Source: Uranotaenia lowii (taxonomy: Eukaryota; Arthropoda; Insecta; Diptera; Culicidae). From it: a stretch of DNA of 64,000 nucleotides. The number at the start of each line of letters is the position of its first letter. The stretch's first letter is position 1. Where the stretch lies: positions 63,803,676 to 63,867,675 of the forward strand of contig NC_073692.1 in NCBI RefSeq assembly GCF_029784155.1. The letters run 5' to 3'. Shown here piece after piece: positions 28,201-40,200 of the stretch. The notes under the pieces were generated by a model, which made no database searches, was not told the DNA's origin, and saw only the letters and a program-made list of their open reading frames with translations. The position numbers and the translations under genes were made by a program.

Positions 28201-31200
28201 TACAGGTGTCCGCTCGTCCGGGGCGGAAGCGGACGTGGAAGCAGATAGCGTTGGCGCAATGACGGGAAAAATACGCCCTCTAGTTGCTCCATCTCGGCGT
28301 CTCTTGGATAAATCGCTCTAGACACATTAAAGCGTGTCCATTTGCGTGATTTTTTTTTTTTTGTTGGCCACGTAGATTTGTAAGATGATTTATTAAAGCA
28401 CACAGATCCGATAGATGGTGATTTTTTCGATTTTCCAAAATGCAATTTTTGAAAATCGTTGCCGCGAGTGTTAGAGATCGCAGCCATTTATGAGTTACAG
28501 AGTGCAGTTGTGCGCAGTCATACAGAATAAGCACCATTCGCAGCGCAGTGAGCAGAATTAAATTATGAAAAATCACACGCGTAACCAAAACAAAAGTAAT
28601 AACAGAAGCCAAACGGGTCAATTTTTGGAAACATAGAAGAGAAAGAAAGAAAAATGTGTTGTTTTTAAATAAAATACCTTAAATCAAAACTAAAATTTAG
28701 AAACTGAAATTTGGAGTTAAAATATTTTGCAGCGTTCTACTGGGTGTTATTTTTCAGCAACCGATGTGAGACGAGCAGCGACTTCTCTAAATGTTAATTT
28801 ATTAGTCAGTTATAAACAGTATAGTATACAAGTGCAAGGGATACTACAAGATGTACAAAGAAAATGTCACCCCCACAGTTGCAAATTGGATTAATAGTTT
28901 TCACTAATAGAACTTTATCGTTGTCAGATAAAGCCCGGATTTAGAATTTTCTTAACTACTGGAGGTTTTAAGTAGCATTCTTTATCGATTCCCATGTTTG
29001 GAGATTCATACGATGAAAGGTATTAGAGGCTGTTCACAATTTGAGACAAATGACCAGTATTAAAAGACTCTCGATTTTGTGCACCATACATTGCACCATA
29101 CATTGCACAAACATTTTAAGCAAATTCAAGCGGAAACCGAAAATTTGAAAAGAAAGATAAACGGGGAAAAACAATAATTTCAATCTGGAAAGATTATACG
29201 AAACGGGTTTCGTAAACGTGGTGTCTGGTTGGCACGATACGAAAATTAGAGGGGAAGCCTTAAAATTTAGAAAAAAAAAATGAGGAAAAAAGAGAGATAA
29301 CTAATACTTAAAAAGAAGGTTTGAGCCAGGGGTGGAAAACAGAAGAAAAAAAACCAAAAAAAAATAGCGCTCAAATGTCACATTGATCTGATTTAATCAC
29401 CGACCTGTGAGCAGGTATAAAATTTTATTTCATTAGAATGATCATTCTTAAAACTTTTTTCCAAGTCTTTGAGAGAGTTTTGCATTGGATAAGTTTACAA
29501 GTTTCACCAGACTGGGCATGCCTCATCTATAAAACAATAACTTTGTTGATTTTGTTTGGTTCCGGTACGAATTTGTATCATAAACGATTACAAATCTTTT
29601 CAAAAAGTGCTCAGTTTTCTGTCGAAAAGTAAAAAAAAAAGCCTGCAGCGAGTTTCTATTTGCCTGACCTAGGGTTTGAGGAACCTCTTGGCTGAACGAA
29701 TTTCAGTAAATAGGTACTGTGTGTGGCTGAATTCATAGAAAGTCATCGGTTACCTTCATTCGAAGAGAGTTTAACTAAAAAAATTTTATCCGGATCGATT
29801 TAAAGCAACGGGTTGCGAAAATTGTTGGCAATGTATTGGGCCTTCGAAGCATTTCATTTTTTTTCAACCATCAACTCTAAACTTTGAACTCTTAACCTTC
29901 AACCATCAACTCTAAACGTTCAGTTTTTAAAAGGTTGTTAAAAAAATACTTTTTTGAACCTGACTTTCAACTTTCAACTCTGAACTATTAAAGTCTGCTT
30001 CATTTAATATTGGAACAAATTCTTTTGCTCATTGTGGCGCTCCTAGTGGACGGATTTGGAAACTTTTTTCACCCACGTGTCGGGAAATTCATTACCTTTC
30101 ACCATGTATCTATGTCATAACACCAAACGATAGCATTTTGTAAACAACCGCCATGGAAGCCGAACGGAGAGATCAAATTGTGCACAGTTTTCTTACGAGT
30201 ACGAGTACGAGAATTTCTTCGAAACAGCAATGAATAATTTTTTCAATTTTTTTTTTTATGAAAGAGTAAAGAAAATGCTACATTTGTATGAAAAACAAAT
30301 TATGAATTCGTTAATAAATGACTGAACTACACGCAATTGTTTGTGTTCCAATATTAAATGAAGCAGACTTTACATCCGTCGAACTTGGTCAGCACTTGGT
30401 CGTACAGCTTTCGAGCACGGATTCTGGAAACATTGTTCTGCTTCAGCGTCCGATTTGGCTGTTTGCTGACTCGGAATGACCTTATTCCTTCCCGGAGACG
30501 AATTCGTCGCACCGTACTGTGAGCGGCCTGGAACTTATTGGCCAAATCGCGGTCTGAAAGATTGGTATTCCTCTTGACGGCCTTGATGACTTTCCCACGC
30601 AGTTTCCGGTCGACAGTTCCACTCCGACGCTTCGAATGCGGCTTCCGAGCCGTCGTCAATGTTTCCTTGTACTGCTTGATAACACGCCATACGGTATTTC
30701 TGGGCATTTTAAGCTGTTTAGCTAGCTTCGATGCCGACAACAATGGATTTTCATGAAAACTGTGCACAATTTGATCTCTCCGTTCGGCTTCCATGGCGGT
30801 TGTTTACAAAATGCTATCGTTTGGTGTTATGACATAAATACATGGTGAAAGGTAATGAATTTCCCGACACGTGGGTGAAAAAAGTTTCCAAATCTGTCCA
30901 CTAGGAGCGCCACAATGAGCAAAAGAATTTGTTCCAATATTAAATGAAGCAGACTTTAACCACAATTAACTCTCAACTCTTAACTGTTAATTCTTTCCTC
31001 TCACTTTTAACTATCAACTTTTAACTCTTTAGGGGCCGTTCACTAATTACGTAAGCACATAGGGGGGGTGGGGAGGTTTCATATTTGCTTACGATCTCTT
31101 ACTAGGGGGGTAGGGGGGGTTTCCAAAAATCTTACGTAAGAAATGTTATATTGATAATTCGTAACAGCCATACGAAACCATACTAATCAGGTTTTATTTT

Positions 31201-34200
31201 TATTTCTCACTACCTATTTGTTGGTAATTTTTGATGTTATGTTACTAACCTTTTAATGTTATTAATCTTTTAATTAAAAACACTGAATAACATTATTTAA
31301 AAAGATCGTCACTATTCGCTTTTCATCATTAAAATCTTTCTAATTGAGAAATTCATAGAAACAAAAAGGGAATTGGTGCGTTCTGACACCACAATTTAAA
31401 AACATTTTATTTCGAAAATGACTTCATCAAAACCGATATGGGGGCTTTATATAATAAATTTCTAGACAGTTTTTTCAGTGATACCAACCAAGCCACTACC
31501 AACTTTAAATTTTACAAACTATTCATCAAAAAAATCGTAAAACTTTATCGCTTATCGATGAAGTGAATCTCAGCTTTTAGGTTAATTAACAACGTAATTG
31601 TCGTTAAACATTTTCGCACCAATTCTAGTAGCATAGAATAATTTTTTTTTTTTGAAGATTTTTGTGATTTTTAGTTCAAAAACAAAACATATTTTTTATG
31701 GTTACTTGTGCTTACCTGATTTCTCACTTGTTTCTTTATCGGAATTTAGATTTTGTATTGTTAATTCGATTGTGGAAATTTATTTAAGATTATTGTAACC
31801 CCGAACATGCCATGTCCTTAAAACTTAATGTTTACTATAATCGTTTAAGACATTTCATCTGTTGTTTCGTATAAACTATGCTTTTGAAATGCAGTAATTA
31901 AGTTTTACTTAAAAAGTGCTCTGGTTTGAAGCATGGATGACACATTTTTAAAATTTTCAAGCTGGTTTTTGAAAAAACGTGTCAATTTCTTATAGAATTA
32001 AAAACGTAAGATCTTACTAGGGGGGGAGGGGGGGTTTCGAAAAATCTTACTTTTTCTTACCAGGGGGGGAGGGAGGGTTGAAAATTTCCAAAATCGTGCT
32101 TACGTAATTAGTGAACGGCCCCTTACTCTAAAGGCTTAACTCTCAACTCTGACTTCTGACCTCAAAACTCTAAACTCTAAACTCTGACTTCTGACCTCTA
32201 AACTCCAAACTCCAAACTCCAAACTCTGAACTCTGAACTCTGAACTCTGAACTCTGAACCCTGAACTCTGAACTCTGAACTCTGAACTCTGAACCCTGAA
32301 CTCTGAACTCTGAACTCTGAACTCTGAACTCTGAACTCTTGACTCTTGACTCTGGACTCTGGACTCTGAACTTTGAACTCTTAACTCTTAACTCTGAACT
32401 CTGAACTCTGAACTCTGAACTCTGAACTCTGAACTCTGAACTCTGAACTCTGAACTCTGAACTCTGAACTCTGAACTCTGAACTCTGAACTCTGAACTCT
32501 GAACTCTGAACTCTGAACTCTGAACTCTGAACTCTGAACTCTGAACTCTGAACTCTGAACTCTGAACTCTGAACTCTGAACTCTGAACTCTTAACTCTGA
32601 GCTCTGAACTCTGAACTCTGAACTCTGAACTCTGAACTCTTAACTCTTAACTCTTAACTCTTAACTCTGAACTCTTAACTCTTAACTCTTAACTCTTAAC
32701 TCTTAACTCTTAACTCTGAACTCTTTACTCTTTACTCTTTACTCTTTACTCTTTACTCTTCAATCTTTACTCTTAACTCTTTACTCTTTACTCTTTACTC
32801 TTTACTCTTTACTCTTTACTCTTTACTCTTTACTCTTTACTCTTTACTCTTTACTCTTTACTCTTTACTCTTTACTCTTTACTCTTTACTCTTTACTCTT
32901 TACTCTTTACTCTTTACTCTTTACTCTTTACTCTTTACTCTTTACTCTTTACTCTTTACTCTTTACTCTTTACTCTTTACTCTTTACTCTTTACTCTTTA
33001 CTCTTTACTCTTTACTCTTTACTCTTTACTCTTTACTCTTTACTCTTTACTCTTTACTCTTTACTCTTTACTCTTTACTCTTTACTCTTTACTCTTTACT
33101 CTTTACTCTTTACTCTTTACTCTTTACTCTTTACTCTTTACTCTTTACTCTTTACTCTTTACTCTTTACTCTTTACTCTTTACTCTTTACTCTTTACTCT
33201 TTACTCTTTACTCTTTACTCTTTACTCTTTACTCTTTACTCTTTACTCTTTACTCTTTACTCTTTACTCTTTACTCTTTACTCTTTACTCTTTACTCTTT
33301 ACTCTTTACTCTTTACTCTTTACTCTTTACTCTTTACTCTTTACTCTTTACTCTTTACTCTTTACTCTTTACTCTTTACTCTTTACTCTTTACTCTTTAC
33401 TCTTTACTCTTTACTCTTTACTCTTTACTCTTTACTCTTTACTCTTTACTCTTTACTCTTTACTCTTTACTCTTTACTCTTTACTCTTTACTCTTTACTC
33501 TTTACTCTTTACTCTTTACTCTTTACTCTTTACTCTTTACTCTTTACTCTTTACTCTTTACTCTTTACTCTTTACTCTTTACTCTTTACTCTTTACTCTT
33601 TACTCTTTACTCTTTACTCTTTACTCTTTACTCTTTACTCTTTACTCTTTACTCTTTACTCTTTACTCTTTACTCTTTACTCTTTACTCTTTACTCTTTA
33701 CTCTTTACTCTTTACTCTTTACTCTTTACTCTTTACTCTTTACTCTTTACTCTTTACTCTTTACTCTTTACTCTTTACTCTTTACTCTTTACTCTTTACT
33801 CTTTACTCTTTACTCTTTACTCTTTACTCTTTACTCTTTACTCTTTACTCTTTACTCTTTACTCTTTACTCTTTACTCTTTACTCTTTACTCTTTACCTC
33901 TTTACTCTTTACCCTTTACTCTTTACTCTTTACTCTTTACTCTTTACTCTTTACTCTTTACTCTTTACTCATTACTCTTTACTCTTGACTCTTGACTCTT
34001 TACTCTTTACTCTTTACTCTTTACTCTTTACTCTTTACTCTTTACTCTTTTCTCTTTACTCTTTACTCTTTACTCTTTACTCTTTACTCTTTACTCTTTA
34101 CTCTTTACTCTTTACTCTTTACTCTTTACTCTTTACTCTTTACTCTTTACTCTTTACTCTTTACTCTTTACTCTTTACTCTTTACTCTTTACTCTTTACT

Positions 34201-37200
34201 TTTTACTCTTTACTCTTTACTCTTTACTCTTTACTCTTTACTCTTTACTCTTTACTCTTTACTCTTTACTCTTTACTCTTTACTCTTTACTCTTTACTCT
34301 TTACTCTTTACTCTTTACTCTTTACTCTTTACTCTTTACTCTTTACTCTTTACTCTTTACTCTTAACTCTTTACTCTTTACTCTTTACTCTTTACTCTTT
34401 ACTCTTTACTCTTTACTCTTTACTCTTTACTCTTTACTCTTTACTCTTTACTCTTTACTCTTTACTCTTTACTCTTTACTCTTTACTCTTTACTCTTTAC
34501 TCTTTACTCTTTACTCTTTACTCTTTACTCTTTACTCTTTACTCTTTACTCTTTACTTTTTACTCTTTACTCTTTACTCTTTACTCTTTACTCTTTACTC
34601 TTTACTCTTTACTCTTTACTCTTTACTCTTTACTCTTTACTCTTTACTCTTTACTCTTTACTCTTTACTCTTTACTCTTTACTCTTTACTCTTTACTCTT
34701 TACTCTTTACTCTTTACTCTTTACTCTTTACTCTTTACTCTTTACTCTTTACTCTTTACTCTTAACTCTTTACTCTTTACTCTTTACTCTTTACTCTTTA
34801 CTCTTTACTCTTTACTCTTTACTCTTTACTCTTTACTCTTTACTCTTTACTCTTTACTCTTTACTCTTTACTCTTTACTCTTTACTCTTTACTCTTTACT
34901 CTTTACTCTTTACTCTTTACTCTTTACTCTTTACTCTTTACTCTTTACTCTTTACTCTTTACTCTTTACTCTTTACTCTTTACTCTTTACTCTTTACTCT
35001 TTACTCTTTACTCTTTACTCTTTACTCTTTACCTCTTTACTCTTTACCCTTTACTCTTTACTCTTTACTCTTTACTCTTTACTCTTTACTCTTTACTCTT
35101 TACTCTTGACTCTTTACTCTTTACTCTTTACTCTTTACTCTTTACTCTTTACTCTTTACTCTTTTCTCTTTACTCTTTACTCTTTACTCTTTACTCTTTA
35201 CTCTTTACTCTTTACTCTTTACTCTTTACTCTTTACTCTTTACTCTTTACTCTTTACTCTTTACTCTTTACTCTTTACTCTTTACTCTTTACTCTTTACT
35301 CTTTACTTTTTACTCTTTACTCTTTACTCTTTACTTTTTACTCTCAACTCGTAGCTATCAATACTCAACTCGTAGCTATCAATACTCAACTCGTAGCTAT
35401 CAATACTCAACTCGTAGCTATCAATACTCAACTCGTAGCTATCAATACTCAACTCTTTACTCTTAACTCTCAACTTTTTATTCTCAACCTCTAGACTCCA
35501 GACTCTAGAAATCTCAACACTCAACTCTTCTCTTTCAATTTTCACCTTTTAATTCTCAACTGTCAACTTTCAATTCTTTACTCCAAATTCTGTACTCTCA
35601 ACTTTAAACTTACAACTTTCAGCTCTCTCATGTCTCAGCTCTCAAACTATCAATGTTCGAGTTCCAATTCTCTACTCTCAACTCCTAGCTCTCGACCTCG
35701 ACTATCAATTTTCTTCTATAACATCTCAACTCTCAACTCTAAACTTGAAACTCTCCACTCTAAAATTGAAACTCTTAAAATTAAATCATTCATTTAAACC
35801 AGGGGTGAGCAACCTTTTGAACCAACGGGCCAATTGAAATTTGAAATTTTGTCGGCGGGCCGCACTTATAATAACTTTTTTTTTCAATAATAAGCAGAGC
35901 TTCGTGGCATTTTTATAACCGAAAGTTTCTAGCGAAAACAAATCTGAAAAAGAAAAGATAAATCGAATTCACTTTTTTAACATCAGAAATTCAACACGAC
36001 ATTTTGAATATCCGATATTGAGAAGGTGTATCATTAAATCTTTGACATTTTTCAATTCTCTCGAATATTTTTAAATTACTTCTTGGCAAACATTCGTTCA
36101 TAAAATATTCTTGTTAAAACCGATGGTAGTATAACTCGTCATCACTTCCATTTAAAAAATCTCCTGGAGCCTCCCACAGTGATAACTAAAAGTTTGAAAA
36201 ATATGTATTCAAAGAAATCGCCGTCTTCTTAGCGTTGGAAGTTGAATCGCTAATTAACTTTGTAGGATTTTTTTCCACTGTTCAAACTTGTCCTCAAAGC
36301 CTAGATTTTCTCCTTCAAACGGTAAAACCCCCGTTTCTTAAATTGAAATTGAACAAGGTGGTCAAAATCACAGAAAAATTTTCAATTTCACATATTTTTA
36401 AGCAATTATCTACAAAACTACATTCATAATTCTAGAATTTTTATGCAGATTTTTAAATTTTTTTTATCTTATTTAGATATTATTGGGATATAATTTCTCT
36501 AGTAATATAATGACTTTGGTAATGGGGAATGCGATTGAAAAGTGAAATAACTCAATTTATCGATGTTTGTTATAAATTTTCTATCAAATTTCTTAAAAAA
36601 AAACATCACAGATAATTCTCAAAAACCTTTTGGGTCGAATCACAGAATTTCTGATATCTATCGCTTTTATCAAAAACTTTGATTTTTGTCGGTAACTTTG
36701 ATGCCGGATAATTCAAGTTGATAAAAAATTCAAAAACGTTCACCCAGTTATATTATTAAACTTTCGTAATTTTCGTCAATATTCAGAAATAAAAAATATT
36801 TCACAAGGTTTTGGTTTTAATTTTTTCCAGTATTATAATGCTAACCGAACCATCCTTTTTGCCGAATTCGATAAAATAATTTAAGAATATTATCTGCTGA
36901 GCATATTTTTTATCATAAAACTTTATTTTTGCTTGAAACGAAAATAATGGCTTGACTAACGGGCTTCGAAATTCCTTTGATCATGTGTAGCTTCCGATTT
37001 TAAGCTGCTCTTCCTCACTTTAATGGATTTTGCTTTTCAATTTTGAAGGAGTTGAATTATTAGGAAAAATGTATCCCAGATTCCTGAATAATAATAAAAA
37101 ATCCAATATTACATTATGCCAATAAACAATATTGCATTTATGCCTTGAACAGAACATAATAAATGCGTTAAAAGCTAAGGAAAATGTCAACGATCTGAAT

Positions 37201-40200
37201 GACTATTGGGAAAATGCAGATAAGCGCATATTTGACCTTGTCATATTCATTTTTCCTAGTAATCCATTGAAGAAAAAAGTTTAGGCATGAACATTTGAAA
37301 AAAGCTTCGCGGGCCGCACATAAGGGTCTCGCGGGCCACATGCGGCCCGCGGGCCGCGGGTTGCTCACCCCTGATTTAAACTTTTTACTCTTATCTTTCG
37401 AAGTAATTTTCGATCCGAAATTTGCATTCTCAATTTTAAACACTCAGTTCCTAATACTTTTAATCTGGTGAGTCCAACCAGATTAGTCTGAATTCCAAAT
37501 ATAAATTCTGGAATCCATTAAAAGTCTTCTGTTTAAAAATAATTTGGAAGAAACATATAGGATTTTAAACTGCGGCGTATAGGTTTTTTCGAACTATATT
37601 TTGAAATTAAAAAAAAAAACAAATTTCAAAATTCGTAATTCAACGTATCTCGCGTGAGCTTTCATTACGTCGTATGAAAAATCTTAAGAATTTACAGAAA
37701 ACTCCTTCAAAAGTTATCAACCAAACTTTAAAATTTGTATTTCACATATAGAATATGTTGTCCAGGCTACAAATATTTTAAATGGAAAGAAGTTGCGACT
37801 AGTTTATGTCAGTTTTTGTATTTTTTCAAAATAAAAGTGTTTGTTCACATTTTGTTTCATACGACGTTATAAAAGCTCACGCGAGATATATAGGTTAAAA
37901 AATACAAGATTTCCGACTTCCAGCTTAGTTTAGGATAAATCTTGAAAAAAATAGATTTAAAATGCAAACATTTTACATTTAGTATTCCGAATTCAGTATT
38001 TGAAATCACGATATTTGAATGTGGTAATGCTACATTTAAGCTCTAATTTCCAAATGTTGTGTCTCCATTTTAAAATTTAAGATTTGGAAAAAAAAACTTC
38101 AAAGTAAAAAAAAATATGGTAATGCTCCTTTCAATCTCTACTGCTAGTTCCAAAATGTTGTGTCTCCTATACTGAATTCCAAATTTCGAGAAAATAAATC
38201 CAAGTTTAAAGGAAATCATTTCTCGAAACTCGGAATTCAAAATTACCACATTTAGAGTTCGTGATTTGAAATACAGGATTTGGAATACAAAATTTGGAAT
38301 GATTGCATTTTAAATCTTTCAATCGTAATTCTAACTTCAAGAAAAAATTGGGAAGTCGCGAAATTCGTTTTGAAAAAAAAAAAGGAATAAAGGTATAGAA
38401 TCTGAAATCTAAGATAAGGATTGTATTCCTTTGAAAAGCTCTAAGCTTTAAAAGAAATCGAAAATTTGAGTGAGTTAAAAAGAAGGATATTAATTTTCAA
38501 ATTAAGGATGATGATTAGAATTATTTTAATTGCTTTTCAAAATTATCGTGGAGTTGCTTTATTATCCTGCATTCCTGAATTATTCGAATCTAATCTTATA
38601 TTAGACATCAATAACACAATTTTAAAACAACAAAAAAAAAAATAATCGAAATATATTTTTACAAGTAAAAAATTAATACTCTCTTAATTGCTATTAAGGC
38701 GATGGACAAAGGCAATTGTCTCGAAACATTATACGTTAAACTGAATTCAGCAAATGTTACATAAACGAAAATTTCAAAAAGTTTCCAGTTGAAATACCTT
38801 TTTAGCCTTAGACTAGCGAACATGTTTGTGATTTTTACATGTTTCAATCAATAAAATTTAAAAGCATCTAAACACTGTGCAGAATTAATTAGCTTTGTTT
38901 CATCAATTGCTTTTGATCAACTGAATGTGTTCAACAAAATATCCAAGAATGTGCATGAAATATATGAAAAAAAAACTAATCCTTAAAAAACAATCAACCG
39001 TCTACAAGTTGCAACTATAGTGTAAGATTACTTATCCTAGAGAGAAAGGTGTCAAGTGCACACGCAAAATAACTCAAAACTACTTTTCAACTGTTTAACT
39101 TCTACAAAACAACCTTTCTAATCAGAGGGAAGGATGCGTTACTGCCAAACACTACTACTACTACTACTAGTGACGAGTGTGGTGAGGCCTTGCTTACTTT
39201 TACTTTGCGTGCTGCTCCACGCCAGCGGTCGCTGGTGAGCGTTTTTCGAAGTATATTCCGGCGTTGCATGCGAAACGAAATCTGGCGCTGCAGCCGAACG
39301 CCTGATTCCAGATTGTAGAAAAGCTCCTGCTGTTTGCGTTCATGCTCCGTCATCTGGGGTTTCGAGATTTTTAGGCAAATAGGAAATTTTGGATTCGGGT
39401 AGTTAGCAGTCCGAGGTTTATTAGATGTTGGAAGGCCAATTTTTGAGGTTAGAGACAATTCCAGATTCGGGGATTAGGTGCGATAAGCGATTCAAACAGG
39501 GAGGGAAAAAGTTAGTCAAATTGTTAGCTTGCATTTGTTAAGGGGTCGATTAGAAAAACTATCAAATGAACATTCCTGTAGTTAATTCTAAAATATATTG
39601 CGTTAGCACTAGTCTTAGATTGAGATGCATTCGTTAAAACTCCGTTTTCAATATGGTCACTTAATTTGCTGATACTCACTCTTGGTTTCATAAGTAGCGA
39701 TGAAGTTATCGATATACAATAGTAACAGATCATTAGAACAACCGGATTGAGGTAGAAATCAGATCCAAGTTCGCTATCGAAGTTGACGTATCGAATGTCT
39801 GATACGTTATCACACGCCGAGGACAAAATGGGCGTCAGTGCAAGTATCCTAGCGATAGTGTCGTTTTGCGGAAGCAGCTGTTGAGGCCACGGGTTTTGAT
39901 ACGCCAGCAGCCCCGTTATATGTACAATCAAAAATGCCAAAGTTATCCTTAAAACTACACCGAATGCTCTGTGGGAAATATGCAAACGTTTAGATCACTC
40001 TGCAGTTGCTCATAGAATATGTAAATTGATTGCTTTACCTATCTAGCTCTTTGTAGCATGCCCACCATGTGGCCGAGCCCAAAAATATTACAAAATATAT
40101 TCCACTGGGCACGGATGGCTGCAAAACGGCTGCCACGCAAAGCATTCCAACGCTCAAAAGCACTCCTAGCTTCGTTAGGAATGCCAATTTCTCTCGACTT

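Larger units (their letters stand above)
29870..37450. repeat. 7-bp satellite domain (ACTCTNN family) interrupted by three transposons
   Basis: Degenerate AACTCT units appear at 29870-29988, 30959-31030, 32126-32200, 35455-35790 and 37382-37450, with dense arrays at 32200-35340. The gaps are three insertions (29991-30956, 31032-32122, 35800-37373), each with target duplications made of satellite sequence. The original satellite tract was therefore about 4 kb. Confidence 0.85.

Noticed and set aside
28280..28621. 113-codon minus-strand frame overlapping exon 6
   Set aside because: Wrong frame relative to exons 5 and 7; no Piezo-like content.
33985..35109. 374-codon open frame of LYSLLFT repeats
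   Set aside because: Pure by-product of the 7-bp TTTACTC satellite; all plus-strand frames are open for the same reason.
29870..35454. Possible CRISPR-like array
   Set aside because: Tandem units of 7 and 21 bases without unique spacers in a eukaryotic intron; not a CRISPR.
35324..35545. 73-codon minus-strand frame
   Set aside because: Generated by the 21-bp tandem repeat.
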